Assembly: GCA_944472135.2 (NCBI GenBank)
Contig: OX235265.1
Location: 43,125,459 to 43,189,458, forward strand
From: Trichobilharzia regenti
Lineage: Eukaryota; Platyhelminthes; Trematoda; Strigeidida; Schistosomatidae
Direction of reading: 5' to 3'
DNA length: 64,000 bases
The translations under genes and the position numbers were made by a program. Numbering within the stretch: the stretch's first letter is position 1; the number at the start of each line of letters is the position of its first letter. The notes below the pieces were generated by a model, which saw nothing but the letters and a program-made list of their open reading frames with translations, had not been told where the DNA came from and made no database searches. Positions 22,754-33,774 of this stretch are shown here, piece after piece.

Positions 22754-22943
22754 TGCAATACTTATATTGTAATTTTAATACTCAGTGACCTAATTCCAGT
22801 GAATCAGAGACCAGCACAGAGAGGATAAAATTCAGGGATTTTTACCTGAAAGAATTATTCTTATTGTATTATTGTAATGAATATTAACAAGTAGTGGTTA
22901 ATATTTAAACAATATATGGCGACAGGAATTGTTATTCACAACA
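22754..22943 (-). repeat. Diverged solo LTR related to the gag-only element
   Basis: The reverse complement aligns along its whole length with the 194-bp LTR. Shared blocks include GTAATTTTAATACTCAGTGACC, CACAGAGAGG, TTAATATTTAAACAATA and the ATTGTTATTCACAACA end. It is clearly more diverged than the copy at 16568 and is either older or a sister family. Confidence 0.6.
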
Positions 22944-23079
22944 TAATCACTTCGAACTGTGCAAATTGCGAATTTGATCCTTCCAATTGCTTGTACAAAT
23001 ACTACCTACAATTTTGATGGATTGATTTTTCAGGATTATGAAATATTTTCTATAGTTTGTTTTGTAAGGATTAGTTTTG

Positions 23080-23800
23080 TTCTTACGAGTTGATCACGGA
23101 TCGATATCAGCTATAGAACCACTGAAAATCAGGGAGTACTGGACAAATCTGTTTCATCCTAGTTTTTGTAATCATCGGCAGTACGCACCCACCACCGAGA
23201 TCCGAACCCAGGACCTCCCGGTTACAAGGCAAGCTCGTATACCATTAAGCCACTGGGACCCGATTCAGTGGCTCATAAATTCTAACTACTACCAATTCGT
23301 GATTTAGCGTGACCCCAACATTGTCGTAGGTAGGATATCCATCCTCACACGTGACATCTGGATGGACCTCACTGGTCACGACTTCTCACTAGAACTCCAG
23401 GAAACTCCATCCCTTAGTAAGTCACTAGCGAACCCCAGTGGGTGCGTACTGCCGATGATTCCTCAAAACTATGATCGAACAGCTGTCCAGAACTCCTTTG
23501 TTTTCAATGGTTCTCTAACTGATATCAATCCGTGATCAACTCGTAAGAACATAACTAACCCTTACAAACCAAACTATAGAAAATCAATCTGATGCTCGCT
23601 AGTGACTTGCTACAGGACTGAGTTTCCTGGAGTTTTCCTGAGAAGTCATGACCAGTGAGGTCCATCCAGATGTCACGTGTGAGGATGATGGATGTCCTAC
23701 CTACGACAATGGCTGGGATCGCGCTAAATCATGAATTGGTAGAAGTTGGAATTCATGAGCCATTGAAACGGGTCCCAATAGCTGAATGATATACGAATTT
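23080..23800. mobile_element. Family B repeat, inverted double copy
   Basis: Left half on the minus strand: tail, hammerhead relic, tRNA-like head, then the family's 5' extension up to about 23420. Right half on the plus strand: hammerhead relic (GTGCGTACTGCCGATGATTC), tail, then the 5' extension and a decayed second head ending near 23790. The right half thus runs tail-to-head into the next unit, in the permuted order expected of a tandem or circular template. Both ribozyme cores carry U4 to C and other changes. Confidence 0.75.
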
Positions 23801-24690
23801 ACGAAATATCACAATTTGTACACCATGCAATATTTTGTTCAACTAAAATGATACTTGTGAAAGGATTGGCGTTCAGGCTATGCGTATAATTTGTTGAAAA
23901 TTTGGTTGTAAAACTGAAATTTTAGATAGTGTCAATGCTTTGTTACATAAAAGGCAAGAGATTACATTCTTAACTAGCAGTATTATTACTACTATCAGTG
24001 AACTCAGAGAATTAGCAGTATACAATTAATTTTGTTGAAGATGAATATATTCATTGGTTCGAATGAACGCATATATGTATGCATGTACGCGTCCTTTGAG
24101 TGGTTACAAATGATTTGATTTCTATGCATTATCAGAATCAAAATAGACAAAAGAATTATGGTATTGAAGTTGATTTGTTCAAAAAAAGCTAAAATTCTTT
24201 TAATTCTCTGTTATTATAAATATTACTAGTTTCTGTTCAGTAAAGTGATTCTAATTCATTTTTTATTTACTTTGCCACACTTTTAAATGAATATGACAAC
24301 TTGTAACTCTTCATTTATCTTCTTGACTTTGGTTTTCGCTTCTTCCACCAAAACTTAAACGACACTTTAAATCTTAGAGGATTTTTCAGTTGTTCAATAG
24401 GTTACGATAAAAAGTAGTTGTGAGAGAGGTTCATATGATTTCTAGGGCATAAGGTTTCCTCATCTTAGCTTGTCTAGACTAAATCAATGAGACAGAGTCT
24501 TTTAAACAAATTAAACAAAGATCTGAGTATTTTTGGAGTGAATTTTGTCACAGTCATATATCGGGTGACAGTGAAGTAGTGGTCCGCATCAGTTACCAGT
24601 TTAATGAAATAAACAGAAATAACCAAATGAGTCGGTTACTTTGGCTGTTTAGCATTATAAACAGCTCTAATGAATCAGCGGTTGATGATG
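23801..24690. other. No recognised gene
   Basis: AT-rich, no feature identified. Confidence 0.4.
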
Positions 24691-24885
24691 TGCGTCGGTG
24701 GCACAGTGGTTAGGACTCTCGCCGACCATGCACATGGTCCGGGGTTCGAGCCCACGCCGACGCACACCTGATATCTATGGTTGGCCTGCGAATTTCGGGC
24801 TACCGATATCCACGCTGAAAATTCCATACTTGTACCAAAAATGCGGTGTGGAATCAAGCTGTAACCAAAAAATAAAAATTAAAAA
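24691..24885 (+). mobile_element. Family C tRNA-like SINE (variant tail)
   Basis: Positions 24691-24764 form a tRNA-like head with a full 7-bp acceptor stem (TGCGTCG with CGACGCA) and a box B (GGGTTCGAGCC). The middle arm GACCATGCACATGGTC is a hairpin with a 4-base loop, not an anticodon arm, so this is not a functional tRNA gene. The tail (CCTGATATCTATGG onward) ends A-rich and differs from the other family C copies. Confidence 0.75.
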
Positions 24886-26749
24886 AATAAATCACTGTAT
24901 GATCAAAGGCTCGCCTTGCATTATTTTTGACTCAGAAAATACACAGTGATTCAATGTATTCATTTCTGACGCCCATCAAAAATGATCTTTGTATACAGAA
25001 AACATAAGAAAAAAGTGTCTTTAACCACAGTTCAGATGTAGTGATATGAAATATTACGATTAGGTGAACAGCATTAGATAAGGCAACCGATCAAGTTGTG
25101 AATCTGTATAATTTCTGATGGCTAAGTTATGAAGTTTCATGTTGTGCCACTGCCTTCCTCAATAAACGGTGCAGGCTAAAGCAAAATTTTAGTTGGAAAA
25201 GGACTAAAGGTTGTGAGAACGGAAAAGTGATACCAGTAACTTAAGTCAATCACCGTTTGTGTAAAGGTCTAAATTGGTAGACTGCAGTCATTAAGATGTT
25301 AAGAATCAATAATTAGAGTTCTTGATCTTCTACATTCGAAAACTGTCGACTGATTTTCATCCAGCAATTCACCTTCCTTCTGCATCTTAGAACATTATAG
25401 TTTAATCGCAAACATTTCCCTAATTTTTATTTAGTTTTTCAAATGATGACAAAGTGAACTGGTGCGATTTGTGTAAAGTTTTACGCTGATTTGTTAGTCA
25501 GTGCAGATAAGCTGTTATTGGCATTGTTATGACATACTTTCTTATATGATTCATGCGCTAAATCAGAAGAAGTTCATACTTTAATTGATGTTACTGAAAT
25601 TTGAAAAATAAATAGTGAAGCGGCAACTTTGAAGCATCGATATACGTTTATGTTTGAGTACATATAATTCAAAAGTATACAACCTAAGTAACATATTTGA
25701 AAGACAACCAAAAACCTATTGCCTAAAAGATGCCTTATCAAACTACTTCATTCACACGTACTCACTTAACCATCTTTATAAACGGATTATAGATGTAATC
25801 AGGACTCAGTAATATGAAGGGTAATAAGTTCTAAATATAGCAAAATGAAGGTGCTGACTTCCATTGTAATGCGTCACAGCTGTTTGTGCGTAAATCAAAA
25901 TCTATTCCTAAACCTATATTGACACTTTCTACAAGTCATAGATTTCACCATTTTGTCCAACAGCTACAAAAAAAAATGATGATTGATAATCATACTGTCT
26001 GGCTTTATAGCTTTTTAATCATATTAAACATATTCTTGGCTTGTTCTGTTAGTTTGCTTAATTGAAAATGTGACAAAGAGGAGACTAAAATATTTGTAGT
26101 CTTGTTAAAACTGCCTATTTTTATTAATGGGAATCTGAGCTTTGTACCTACCGATGCATGCAGAATCAATTAGTCTTTGAAAACCAGAGTGAAAATGGTT
26201 CTGTTTTGTATACGCGAATTGTGACGAATAATTATTGATGATGAATACTTTACGAGTTCACTTGAAAAGAAATAATGAATGTTTGACTTTTTAGCGGGTA
26301 TTGATTTCTAATAGATGATAGCAAATTTTAAGAGATATGATGCTTTTTATGTATCATCTTAGGAGGAGGTTCTTGATCACTTAGTTATCTCTGATGTATA
26401 CACTTTCTTTTAAAGTATCTTCTGTTAAAACAGAGGGTATCAGATGATACCGTTTCATGTCCCCGATTTCATTTTTTATTCGGCTGAATAGAGTCAAAAG
26501 GACTACTCGAAGTAGGCATATTTCTTTACTAATTAATTTTTTCTCAGGAGTTAAAGTTTATTTCAAGTGAGATGAAACTAATATTTCGGTAAATGAGAGT
26601 CCTAGGATATAAATATTTGGGTTTTTTGAACAGATTTCTTGATACTAGAATGAATATTAACTCGACGTTGATCGTCTGGATTGCTCATTAGCCTAGTAAA
26701 TAACTCTGTGTCATTTTCAAGAGTAAGTGTGTAGGGATTTGATTTGTCA
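24886..26749. other. No recognised gene
   Basis: Nearly 1.9 kb of AT-rich sequence. No gene, RNA or repeat recognised. Confidence 0.4.
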
Positions 26750-27230
26750 CCAGTTTTTGATCACAGATTGATGTCAGTTAGAGAATCATTGAAAACCAAC
26801 AGGGAGTACTGCACAGTCACTTCCTCCGAATTTGACACTCTTCAAGAGTATGCACCCACTGAGGTTCAGACCCAATAACCTCTGACTTCAATGTAGGCTA
26901 GTAAACCATTCAGCCACTGGGACCCAACTAAATGGCTTCTACCAATTCGTGAATATAGCGCAACCACCATATCGGGCCTGAAGAAAAATACTCGTCAGTG
27001 ACATTGGCTAGTGGTCACGCTAAAATCACCAGTTGGTAGAAGCTTGAATTCGTGGGACATTGGGTCAGGTTTCAGTGACTGGTTTACAAGCTTGCCTTGT
27101 TACTGGAGGTATATGCGCCTAAACCATGGTTGGTTCACACTTTTGAAGAATCCTAAATAAGGAGAAAGTGGTTATCCAGTACTTTCTGTTGGTTTTTATT
27201 TGTTTTCCAGTTGACATCAATTTGTGGCAT
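26750..27230. mobile_element. Family B repeat, inverted double copy, decayed
   Basis: Minus-strand half from 26750 to about 26985 (tail, core relic, head, start of 5' extension). Plus-strand half from there to about 27225 (5' extension, head with TTACTGGAGG, core relic TTTGAAGAATCC). Both hammerhead cores are destroyed. Confidence 0.7.
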
Positions 27231-27479
27231 TTGTAATGATGGATGCTAAGTTTCAGTCTCACTGGAAACACTGTCTTTCGCTGAGTAGCAGTTTCAGATG
27301 CTTTCTAGATACCGCAGCTAGCCACTTCCAGAGAAGTTACTTCAGATTTTTAGCTGTTACCTGTTTCTCTGAATTCATCTACAAAATAAATGGTATTTAA
27401 CTCTAAACCAGTTTAATAATCCTATCGTAGTTTTTGTAAAGGAAGAATAACAAATATCATGGAGTTATTTAAGTGAATA

Positions 27480-27690
27480 TTAGATTTTCCTGTTGATTGA
27501 TTAGATCGAAGTGATCGGTCTCAGGTTGACATGTCGGCTTCTTGTACAGATGCTTCGACGATGTCTGGGCATGAAGTTAGAATTTAATTTGTGGACGGTG
27601 ACCAGCAGATAGCAAATAGGACGAAATGCGCAACCTGGATTCCACTGCTAGTCACCATCCACCAGTTAAATTCTAATATGATGGAATTAT
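27480..27690. mobile_element. SM-alpha-like repeat (family A), inverted and truncated
   Basis: The minus-strand tail (27480-27608, reverse of the CGGTCC...ATCGACGGG end) meets a plus-strand 3' half of the hammerhead (AAATAGGACGAAATGCGCA, then CCTGGATTCCACTGC). The CUGANGA side of the ribozyme is deleted at the junction, so no cleavage is possible. Confidence 0.7.
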
Positions 27691-28419
27691 TGAAATTCAT
27701 TCCATATGGTATGTTTTAAAGCCTCCATAAACCCATTAAGTGCGAAATTAGCTTACATTTTAGTAGTTTAAGATATGGTTGTCATTTTTAATTAATCCAA
27801 TGTAACTCAATTTAAAACAATTAGTCCCTTTTATAAGTTTTGATAACGTTATTAGAAGACGGAGATTATTTGTCTATAACATCAGTCGTGCAAATACGCT
27901 GAATCCTGTTAAATAGACACTTCACCAAGCCTCTCTTATACTGTAGTGGACAAAAGCTGTGAAAGTTAAGGTATTACCCTGTCCAAGTGGGCTTTCTGTA
28001 GATAGACCGTTTTATTAAGTCATCATCTCTTCGACTCAGAAGTATGTCTAAAAATGCTAGCTGGTTGCGACTTTCTTCCTCACATGATATAACTCAGTTG
28101 TAAAATCAGCAGAAAAGAAATCTTTTCCCTTCTACTATGTATGAATATACTTGGGAAAAATGGTTAAGTTTCATGACACAGATAATCAGTAACAGAGTAA
28201 TATGCTAATCTTCAATATAAAACTTAGGCACTGTGGTAGAGTATAACTCCATAATGGATGTGTGGTTTATCAAAATCAAATCTTATTCATAATGGAGATG
28301 TGTGAATCTTCATTATGACCAAAGATCATACTTTAAATTCAGTCACGAAAAACCAAGGAAAGTAATAGTTCCACATAATATCGATTAACTGATAGAAAAG
28401 ATTTGTAACTCAGGTGGAT
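27691..28419. other. No recognised gene; short PLE-like trace
   Basis: A stretch near 28218-28245 (GCACTGTGGTAGAGTATAAC) is the reverse of a motif beside the Penelope-like repeat at 60.3 kb. Otherwise nothing. Confidence 0.35.
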
Positions 28420-28752
28420 GATTTGCAATTGATAGTGTTCTCTGAGCCCCTTGGTTTAATTGCGGAGCTTTCATCGTCTTTCTGGACGACATCTTCAGCG
28501 CAATTAATAAACAGGTTAATATAGATGAAATATATCAACTAATAAAAAAGTAAATCAGGTGATCAGGAATTTTAAAATCCCAATCAATAGAAAACGGTCA
28601 ATACATATCTAAAGATGGTTACCGGAGACTCATGAAGAAATTTAAATCATTTCACTTTATCCTAAATACTGCGCTGAAGATGTCGTCCAGAAAGACGATG
28701 AAAGCTCCGCAATTAAACCAAGGAGCTCAGAGAACGCTATCAATTGCAAATC
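28420..28752. repeat. Inverted repeat (83-bp arms) with hammerhead-like core
   Basis: Arms 28420-28502 and 28670-28752 are near-perfect reverse complements around a 167-bp AT-rich spacer. Each arm holds, on opposite strands, a hammerhead-like series: CTGAAGA, a short hairpin (TCGTC/GACGA), GAAA, then a stem AGCTCC/GGAGCT followed by C. The base pair next to the cleavage point does not form well. Penelope-like elements are known to carry such ribozymes in their terminal repeats, so this is probably a PLE end. Confidence 0.6.
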
Positions 28753-29834
28753 GATGAACTGATCCTGGGATCTAAGGTAGTGGAGAGATCAGAGTAGGAA
28801 TGGACAGATGGGATATGAAAAACATGACACTATAGGAGGGTGGAATAGTGATAATACAGGGAAGGATTTAATAATCACCAAGACTTTGATATGATAAATA
28901 TGATGGATAGTCGAAAATTTAAAAAAGAGATGCATCATAAACGAGGATAAGCTTTGCACACTCAACTGTTCTGAACGCATCAATCACTTGGAATTCTCTG
29001 GCGGGGCGGGGCGGGGAAGGGTAGTGTTACTAGGTAAATAACATCATATCCAAGAAGAAAAAAGTTGAATAAAGTGTAATGATATGAAATAGGATATCTG
29101 GTTATCTTCGGGTTAAGTTGGGTGAAGATTAAGGTTAAGTTTTGGTTAGGAAAGTTTAGGGTTAGGTTACACATATTAGGGTTCATTAAAGGTAATTAAA
29201 GTTAGAATCAGGTTGAGGAAAGATTACTTTAAGGCTTTATTTAAACGACCAAATTAACTTTTTAGTGCACTCACTCTTTTTCAAAATCATTGGTATGTCT
29301 AAAGTTGAATTTTGCCGGATGATGCTTAAGGATGGTAAGAATGATAAGAGATAGAACAAGTAATTAAATAGTAAACAGAAGATACTTAAAACTATCAGAG
29401 CACTTCAGAGATAAAATAAACAATTTCTGAATGCAAGGTTCAAATGTTAGATTGATGCGGCTTCTGAACATTTCAAGAATTTCCAATAAATCTGCTTAAT
29501 TAACTCCTGAAACACTGTATTCTCATCCATGACAATGACATGTATCAAGGATGTATGTGCCAGTAGCACTGTTAGGTGATGATGCAGTTTTTTTGCTACA
29601 CCATAGATACTTTTAGCAAGCGTCTTTGTTCTGCTAGCGAATATGTTACTGCAAGTACAGATAAATGAATAAATAAAGTTTGATATGACATATTTTGTAG
29701 TTTAAAAATGTCTTCTTTAAATAGGTAACACTATCATGACCGAATTTATCAAAAACTAAACGTTTTGCTTCTATTCTATGTGAAATTTAGATATCTTCAG
29801 AAGTTAGTATGTGGGGATTTGACTTATTTCAAAT
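28753..29834. other. No recognised gene; telomere-like stretch at 29100-29185
   Basis: Contains degenerate TTAGGG-type repeats (TTTAGGGTTAGGTTA and looser GGTTAAG units). The GGGGCGGGGCGGGG run near 29001 is unusual here. No gene. Confidence 0.4.
29100..29185 (+). repeat. Degenerate interstitial telomere-like repeats
   Basis: Units such as TTAGGG, GGTTAG and GGTTAAG recur at irregular spacing. The exact telomere unit appears only a few times, so this may be a simple G/T-rich repeat. Confidence 0.35.
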
Positions 29835-30130
29835 TTGCTAGCGGATTTATTTCAGCTAGAGAACCAGTGAAAACAGGGAGGGAGTACTGGACAGCTGCTT
29901 CATCCTAGTTCGGAACTTGTCGACAGTACCCGAATCCTGGATTTTGAACTCAAGAACTTTCGGTTACAAGGCAAGCTCGTACACCAGTGGCTAAATGATA
30001 TACCAGCTTGTCTTGTAGCCTGGAGGTGGTGGGTTCGAAACCGGGTGTGTATGTACCGCTGAAAAGTTCTAAACTAAGAGGAAGCAACTGACTTGTAACC
30101 CCTGGTTCTCAGTGGTACTCCAGTGGTCAA
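29835..30130. mobile_element. Family B repeat, inverted double copy, decayed
   Basis: Minus half 29835 to about 29990 (tail, core relic, box B relic). Plus half from about 29983 (head with GGTTCGAAACC, core relic CTGAAAAGTTC) to about 30125. The 5' extension is missing, so the two heads meet. Both cores are mutated. Confidence 0.65.
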
Positions 30131-30242
30131 AGACGAAACTTGGAATATGTTGGTGGTCTCAACTTCTTTTTTGAAAACTGGATGATCATCGTCCCTGCTT
30201 ACTGAAATGCTGTATAAATTAATAAAAGTTACAGAAAGACTA

Positions 30243-30498
30243 ATTATAAATTATTTAAATTGACCCCAGAGTGTTAAGAAAATCAAAACAAGATTTTTTC
30301 TGAACGTTTCGTTGTGTAAGCTACAGCTTCTTCAGTAGATTTATTCGGATTTTTAATAATCATCAATATATATTTTGATGATTATTAAAAATCCGAATAA
30401 ATCTACTGAAGAAGCTGTAGCTTACACAACGAAACGTTCAGAAAAAATCTTGTTTTGATTTTCTTAACACTCTGGGTTTAATTGAAATAATTTATAAT
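30243..30498. repeat. Long hairpin (about 124-bp arms, 8-base loop)
   Basis: Arms 30243-30366 and 30375-30498 are almost perfectly complementary, with loop TATATATT. The inner 100 bp look identical. Each arm contains CTGAAGAAGCTGTAGC and ACGAAACG at hammerhead spacing, but stem II pairs poorly. The same layout is known from Penelope-like terminal repeats, and a PLE lies 300 bp to the right. Confidence 0.8.
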
Positions 30499-30789
30499 GA
30501 ATCAATCTGACTCGGCGGTCAAATTATTCCAGGAAGTCCGTAACACCTACGGTCTGCAAAAACCTATAATGTTATAGAAAGACATTCAACTTGACATTTC
30601 TAAGCAGTCGTGTACATCGAATTTAAATAAAGGTGAAATAAAGCCATGGAACACTCACTTAAAATTTATATTCGAAAAAATTCAAAGTTATCTGAAGACT
30701 GACGTATATGCAGCAATGTAAAGTCGTGAACAATCTGCTTTCCTTTGAAAATATTAAAACAATTAGTCTCTTTGATAAATCTGAATAAG

Positions 30790-32256
30790 GCATTAAGAAG
30801 ACAAATTTCGCGAGATGATGATATCATTTCGTAGTTTCTTTACAACCGCTTTACAAATAACATGGCTAACAATAATAAAGTTAAGAGCATGACAATTACA
30901 CGGTTAAACAAAAAATAAAAGTAAGTACTAATGACCAATCATGTTTAGATAGGTCATGTTGTCCAGGGTAGGCGAAGATTGAAGTCTATTGATTTTTGTA
31001 CACACAGTTTAGGCTGTATGTGATTAATCCAAAGTGCTTCCATCATCTTCCATCAATAACCTTGAATTAGATTTACGTGAAATAATTGTGAAACAGTCGT
31101 TAATATTGGTTTTGTGACCTGACACTAATAAGTGTTTTACAATGGATGGTGCTGGATTTCTATTCAGATTAATCGCGTTGGGATTTTTGATATGATTTAG
31201 TAGCCACTTTGGAACATGTTCTTTTCGACAATGATATTGGAACATTCTGTTGGCTCTACCTGTATAGGTGTCACCGCAGCTGCAGGTGAACTTGTAGATA
31301 CAGTTTAAGTAGAGTCCACAGAATTTCGTCCTTTAATCGTAGGTACAGGGATCGAAAATGTTCTGCAAATGAGAAAAAGAGATGCAGCATAGAATGTGCG
31401 TCTGATGGCTGACCGAAATCTTTGAGCTGTCACCTGCGTAATCTGATCACGCCTGAATGGTAGGTTAATAAAGATAGCTTTCTTTGGTACAGAAGCTGTC
31501 TTTTCTAGATGTGGTCTTTCTTTACTGTGACAAGTGATAAAGTGTTCCGGATAACCATTAGCTAATAAAACTGAATGTATATGTCGAAACTCATCAATCA
31601 ATGTGCCACTGGTGCATATTTTTCGGGCCCTTGAGAACAAACATTTCACTAGGGAACGTTTATACTGGATAGGAACAAAACTGGTAAAATGAAGATACTG
31701 TCCACTTCATGTTTGTTTACGGAAAATAGATCGCTGGATCGTTCCATCATCTCTCCTAGTCAAAGTAATATCCAGGAAACCGAGTTTATTATTCGATTCT
31801 AGTTTGGAAGTCATTTGGATATTTGGATGAATATGATTAAATAGGGTAATAAAGTTTTCAATGGATTTACTATTATTGCCAATAGTGAGGGTATCATCTA
31901 CATAACGTTTATACACCATAAATTCTCCAAGCATACCTTGCATTTGTTTCTGCAATTTCACAATTATTTTACGTAACTCTAATTCAAGGTTATTGATGGA
32001 AGATGATGGAAGCACTTTGGATTAATCACATACAGCCTAAACTGTGTGTACAAAAATCAATAGACTTCAATCTTCGCCTACCCTGGACAACATGACCTAT
32101 CTAAACATGATTGGTCATTAGTACTTACTTTTATTTTTTGTTTAACCGTGTAATTGTCATGCACTTAATTTTATTATTGTTAACCGTGTTGGTTGTAAAG
32201 CGGTTGTAAAGAAACTACGAAATGATATCATCTCGCGAAATTTGTCTTTTTAATGC
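30790..32256 (-). mobile_element. Penelope-like element flanked by 300-bp inverted repeats
   Basis: The minus strand carries, in order, an RT fragment, a linker and a GIY-YIG endonuclease. The ends 30790-31093 and 31956-32256 are inverted copies of each other with few differences. The 5' (right) part of the element is thus replaced by an inverted copy of its own 3' end. The N-terminal RT blocks are absent. Confidence 0.8.
31024..32015 (-). pseudogene. Penelope-like RT and GIY-YIG endonuclease, truncated
   Basis: From the right: VYKRYVDDTLTIGNN is the RT catalytic block of Penelope-like elements, followed by NKLGFLDITLTRRDDG. After a frame break come LLANGYPEHFI and AIFINLPFRRDQ (thumb/linker), then after another break CSCGDTYTGRANRM and KEHVPKWLLNHI, the GIY-YIG domain, ending with SIVKHLLVSGHKTNINDCF. 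Both frame breaks and the missing RT start make it inactive. The first residues of the open frame at 32015 come from the inverted repeat, not from RT. Confidence 0.8.
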
Positions 32257-33365
32257 TCTAAAAATATGTTAAAAATAATGAAAGGCGATATGGTTTAGAA
32301 CACTTGTCGCCTGAATTCAACAATATTCCTAGTAGAAATGTTATTTCGATCGACTTTGCAAATAGTACATGTCTCATTAAAATAAGAGTAATCATATTAG
32401 TGAAATCTCTGCTTTGCTGAGTACATCAGTTCAATGCAAAATTTCTTTTTATTAAAATTACTAGTACAACTACTCTATTTGTAAACTGTGACTTGAGTAG
32501 GCAAAAAAAGATATCCGGATTTCTTATACCTTCACTAGTTGATCAAAGAAATACAGACTTGTTTAAAAACTGGTGGCCTTAGAGTGTTAGATGTAAGCTA
32601 ATAAAATAAAGTATTGAGATGATTTGTTTCTTCTTATCAAACCTGTTGTCACTGTTATTATTTCCTCTGCTTAAGTTTAGACATTAACCTCTTATTGTTA
32701 TTACATTAGTTGATGAAACGCGAACAGCAGAAAGCTCTGAATCTAGTTCTAGTTCTTATCACCATTCGTCAGCAGGGTGTATTTGCAGTCTACAGGAAAT
32801 GATACCCCCTTTAGTAGATGAAAACTCTGGGCACCCTGTGCTTCAGTCAAACACATTATCACTGAATTATTTGGGGTCATAAATGTCCAATTTGTTTGAA
32901 GACTCAAATTTATCAAATGTCACCATAATGTGTTATTCATTTGAAAAGTTGTTACTATAAAAATTTTCTGCTTGGTCAATAAGCTTTTGCATTCTGAATA
33001 AATTTCAGTTCACTTATACGATGATAAAATTGACAACATCAATTTTCACCAGCGTTACTTTAAGTAATAATCACGTATTTGTTGGATTTTGCAAACAATT
33101 TCTAATAGAAGATATATCATGAGAATAAAAGATGAAATGACAAGATTATTAGTTATTAAAGTTTATAGAATTATGAAATAAATTCTTTTACGATAATTAA
33201 CTAACTTATTTATAACCTGAAATATGAAATGATTACAGTAGAGAAATTTTTACTACAAGCTGGCTTAGTTGACTATTATTCATTTCTGATGTGATAGATA
33301 AGAGGGACAGACCAAATAAAAAACAAGAAAATTTACTTTATTAAGAATGTAAATAATTATGTTTA
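32257..33365. other. No recognised gene
   Basis: AT-rich, no feature identified. Confidence 0.4.
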
Positions 33366-33690
33366 AAGTTTGACTATGGAGGATTGATATCAGCCAGAGA
33401 ATCACTGAAAACCAGGGAGTATGAGGCGGCTGTTTCGCCCTAGTTTGGAACTCTTCATCAGTACACAACCACTGAGTTTCGAACCCAGGATCTGCTGGCT
33501 ACAAGGCAAGCTCGCATACCTTCCAGATGCTGGGACTCGACCCAAATGTTCATAAATTCCAAATTCTACCAATTCAGGATTTCAGAGCGACTACCAGCCA
33601 ATGTCATCGGCAAGCATTTCTCCTCACTCCCTAAGAATGGTTCTCTTACTGATTTCAATCCATGATCAAACTTGATAAAAAAAAATCAAA
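33366..33690 (-). mobile_element. Family B repeat, mostly minus strand
   Basis: Tail, hammerhead relic, head and start of the 5' extension on the minus strand to about 33620, then a short plus-strand tail piece (AATGGTTCTCTTACTGATTT). The core reads ATGAAGA with C3 changed to A. The GAAAC side is intact. Confidence 0.7.
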
Positions 33691-33774
33691 TCCCCACGGA
33701 TCAACTCGTGGAAACTTATTTTTAAGATAACAAAAACAACGAGAAAGTTATATAGTAGAGATGGTTGTGATGAT

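Noticed and set aside
24691..24764. A tRNA gene
   Set aside because: The acceptor stem and box B are good, but there is no 7-base anticodon loop and the same head occurs in several dispersed copies with SINE bodies.
30404..30440. An active hammerhead ribozyme in the 256-bp hairpin
   Set aside because: CTGAAGA and GAAAC are present, but stem II is not formed next to the core, so I list it only as a trace.
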